This document shows, piece by piece, positions 63,854 through 64,000 of a stretch of 64,000 nucleotides of DNA. Source of the DNA: Granulicella sibirica. GTDB taxonomy: Bacteria; Acidobacteriota; Terriglobia; Terriglobales; Acidobacteriaceae. The translations under genes were made by a program, and so were the position numbers. Within the stretch, counting starts at the first letter, position 1; each line of letters begins with the position of its first letter. Under the pieces are notes generated by a model. That model did not search any database. It saw only the letters and a list, made by a program, of their open reading frames with translations, and was not told the origin of the DNA. The DNA lies in contig NZ_RDSM01000002.1 in NCBI RefSeq assembly GCF_004115155.1, forward strand, positions 310,001-374,000. Reading direction: 5' to 3'.

Positions 63854-64000
63854 ATGCATCCCGTTCTACAGAAGCTGCAGCGCGAACTTCATGATGGGCT
63901 GGCGGGACTGTCTGCTGAACAGACGCAGACGCGGCGCGGTCCGGACAAGTGGAATATTCAACAGATCGTTGAGCATCTTCTTCTGACGTATGAGTCGACG
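63854..64000 (+). CDS. DinB-superfamily protein, cut by the right edge
   Basis: The first 49 codons are present and the frame is open to the end of the window. MHPVLQKLQRELHDGLAGLS, then KWNIQQIVEHLLLTYEST, with the conserved Trp and His of DinB-like four-helix proteins. The function cannot be refined from the fragment. Confidence 0.6.
   Translation, partial: MHPVLQKLQRELHDGLAGLSAEQTQTRRGPDKWNIQQIVEHLLLTYEST

Overview
The window is GC-rich chromosomal DNA from a bacterium that most resembles an Acidobacteriota of the Terriglobia/Acidobacteriaceae type (Granulicella, Edaphobacter or Terriglobus-like). The assignment is inferred from gene content: an acidobacterial VWA-type secreted protein, a TIGR03435-type 'soil-associated' protein coupled to a PadR regulator, an anti-sigma/ECF pair, a secreted SpoIVB-like protease and many soil-type glycosidases. 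No rRNA, tRNA, CRISPR array, prophage or complete insertion sequence was recognised.

Layout. 0-13 kb: single genes and small units: a SpoIVB-type protease (cut by the left edge), a VWA protein, a BtuF-like binding protein, a DinB protein, an OafA-type acyltransferase, threonine dehydrogenase, an ABC ATPase, a membrane histidine kinase and a MASE1-PAS-GGDEF cyclase. 12.3-18.9 kb: a minus-strand run of methyltransferase, DUF2064 transferase, membrane glycosyltransferase, radical SAM/SPASM protein, GT2, a secreted unknown and an AIM24 protein. 19-29.3 kb: a nearly complete arginine cluster (argR-C-B-D-F, hydrolase, argG, GIY-YIG, argH, N-acetylglutamate synthase), headed by two tandem ARG boxes in the region shared with the divergent gltB. 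29.4-36.6 kb: gltB, then a TetR regulator coupled to an acyl-CoA synthetase.

36.7-49.8 kb is a patchwork accessory region. It holds a broken GmrSD/DUF262 gene, a truncated esterase, two glycosidases, topoisomerase IB plus a decayed partial second copy, an ECF sigma/anti-sigma pair divergent from a Tat-exported phosphoesterase and a cytochrome c, and a frameshifted lipase-like gene with two unknown partners. 49.8-52.8 kb is the conserved dnaX-ybaB-recR block. 53-64 kb has an unknown membrane protein, DUF4386, SET, HExxH membrane and MOSC proteins, a large PLP-decarboxylase/TPR/ATP-grasp fusion divergent from a PadR/TIGR03435 unit, a TPR protein and a DinB-like gene cut by the right edge.

On the larger scale, the plus strand is C-rich over roughly the first 17 kb and G-rich from about 18.3 kb onward whatever the gene orientation. 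This is an origin-like GC-skew switch with no dnaA in view. The indels I found all lie in accessory genes, while the core genes are intact, so gene decay is more likely than poor sequence. The strongest candidates for something undescribed are the decarboxylase/TPR/ATP-grasp fusion, the radical SAM/glycosyltransferase operon, the REP-like repeats around the GIY-YIG gene, and the lipase/acetyltransferase-like trio.
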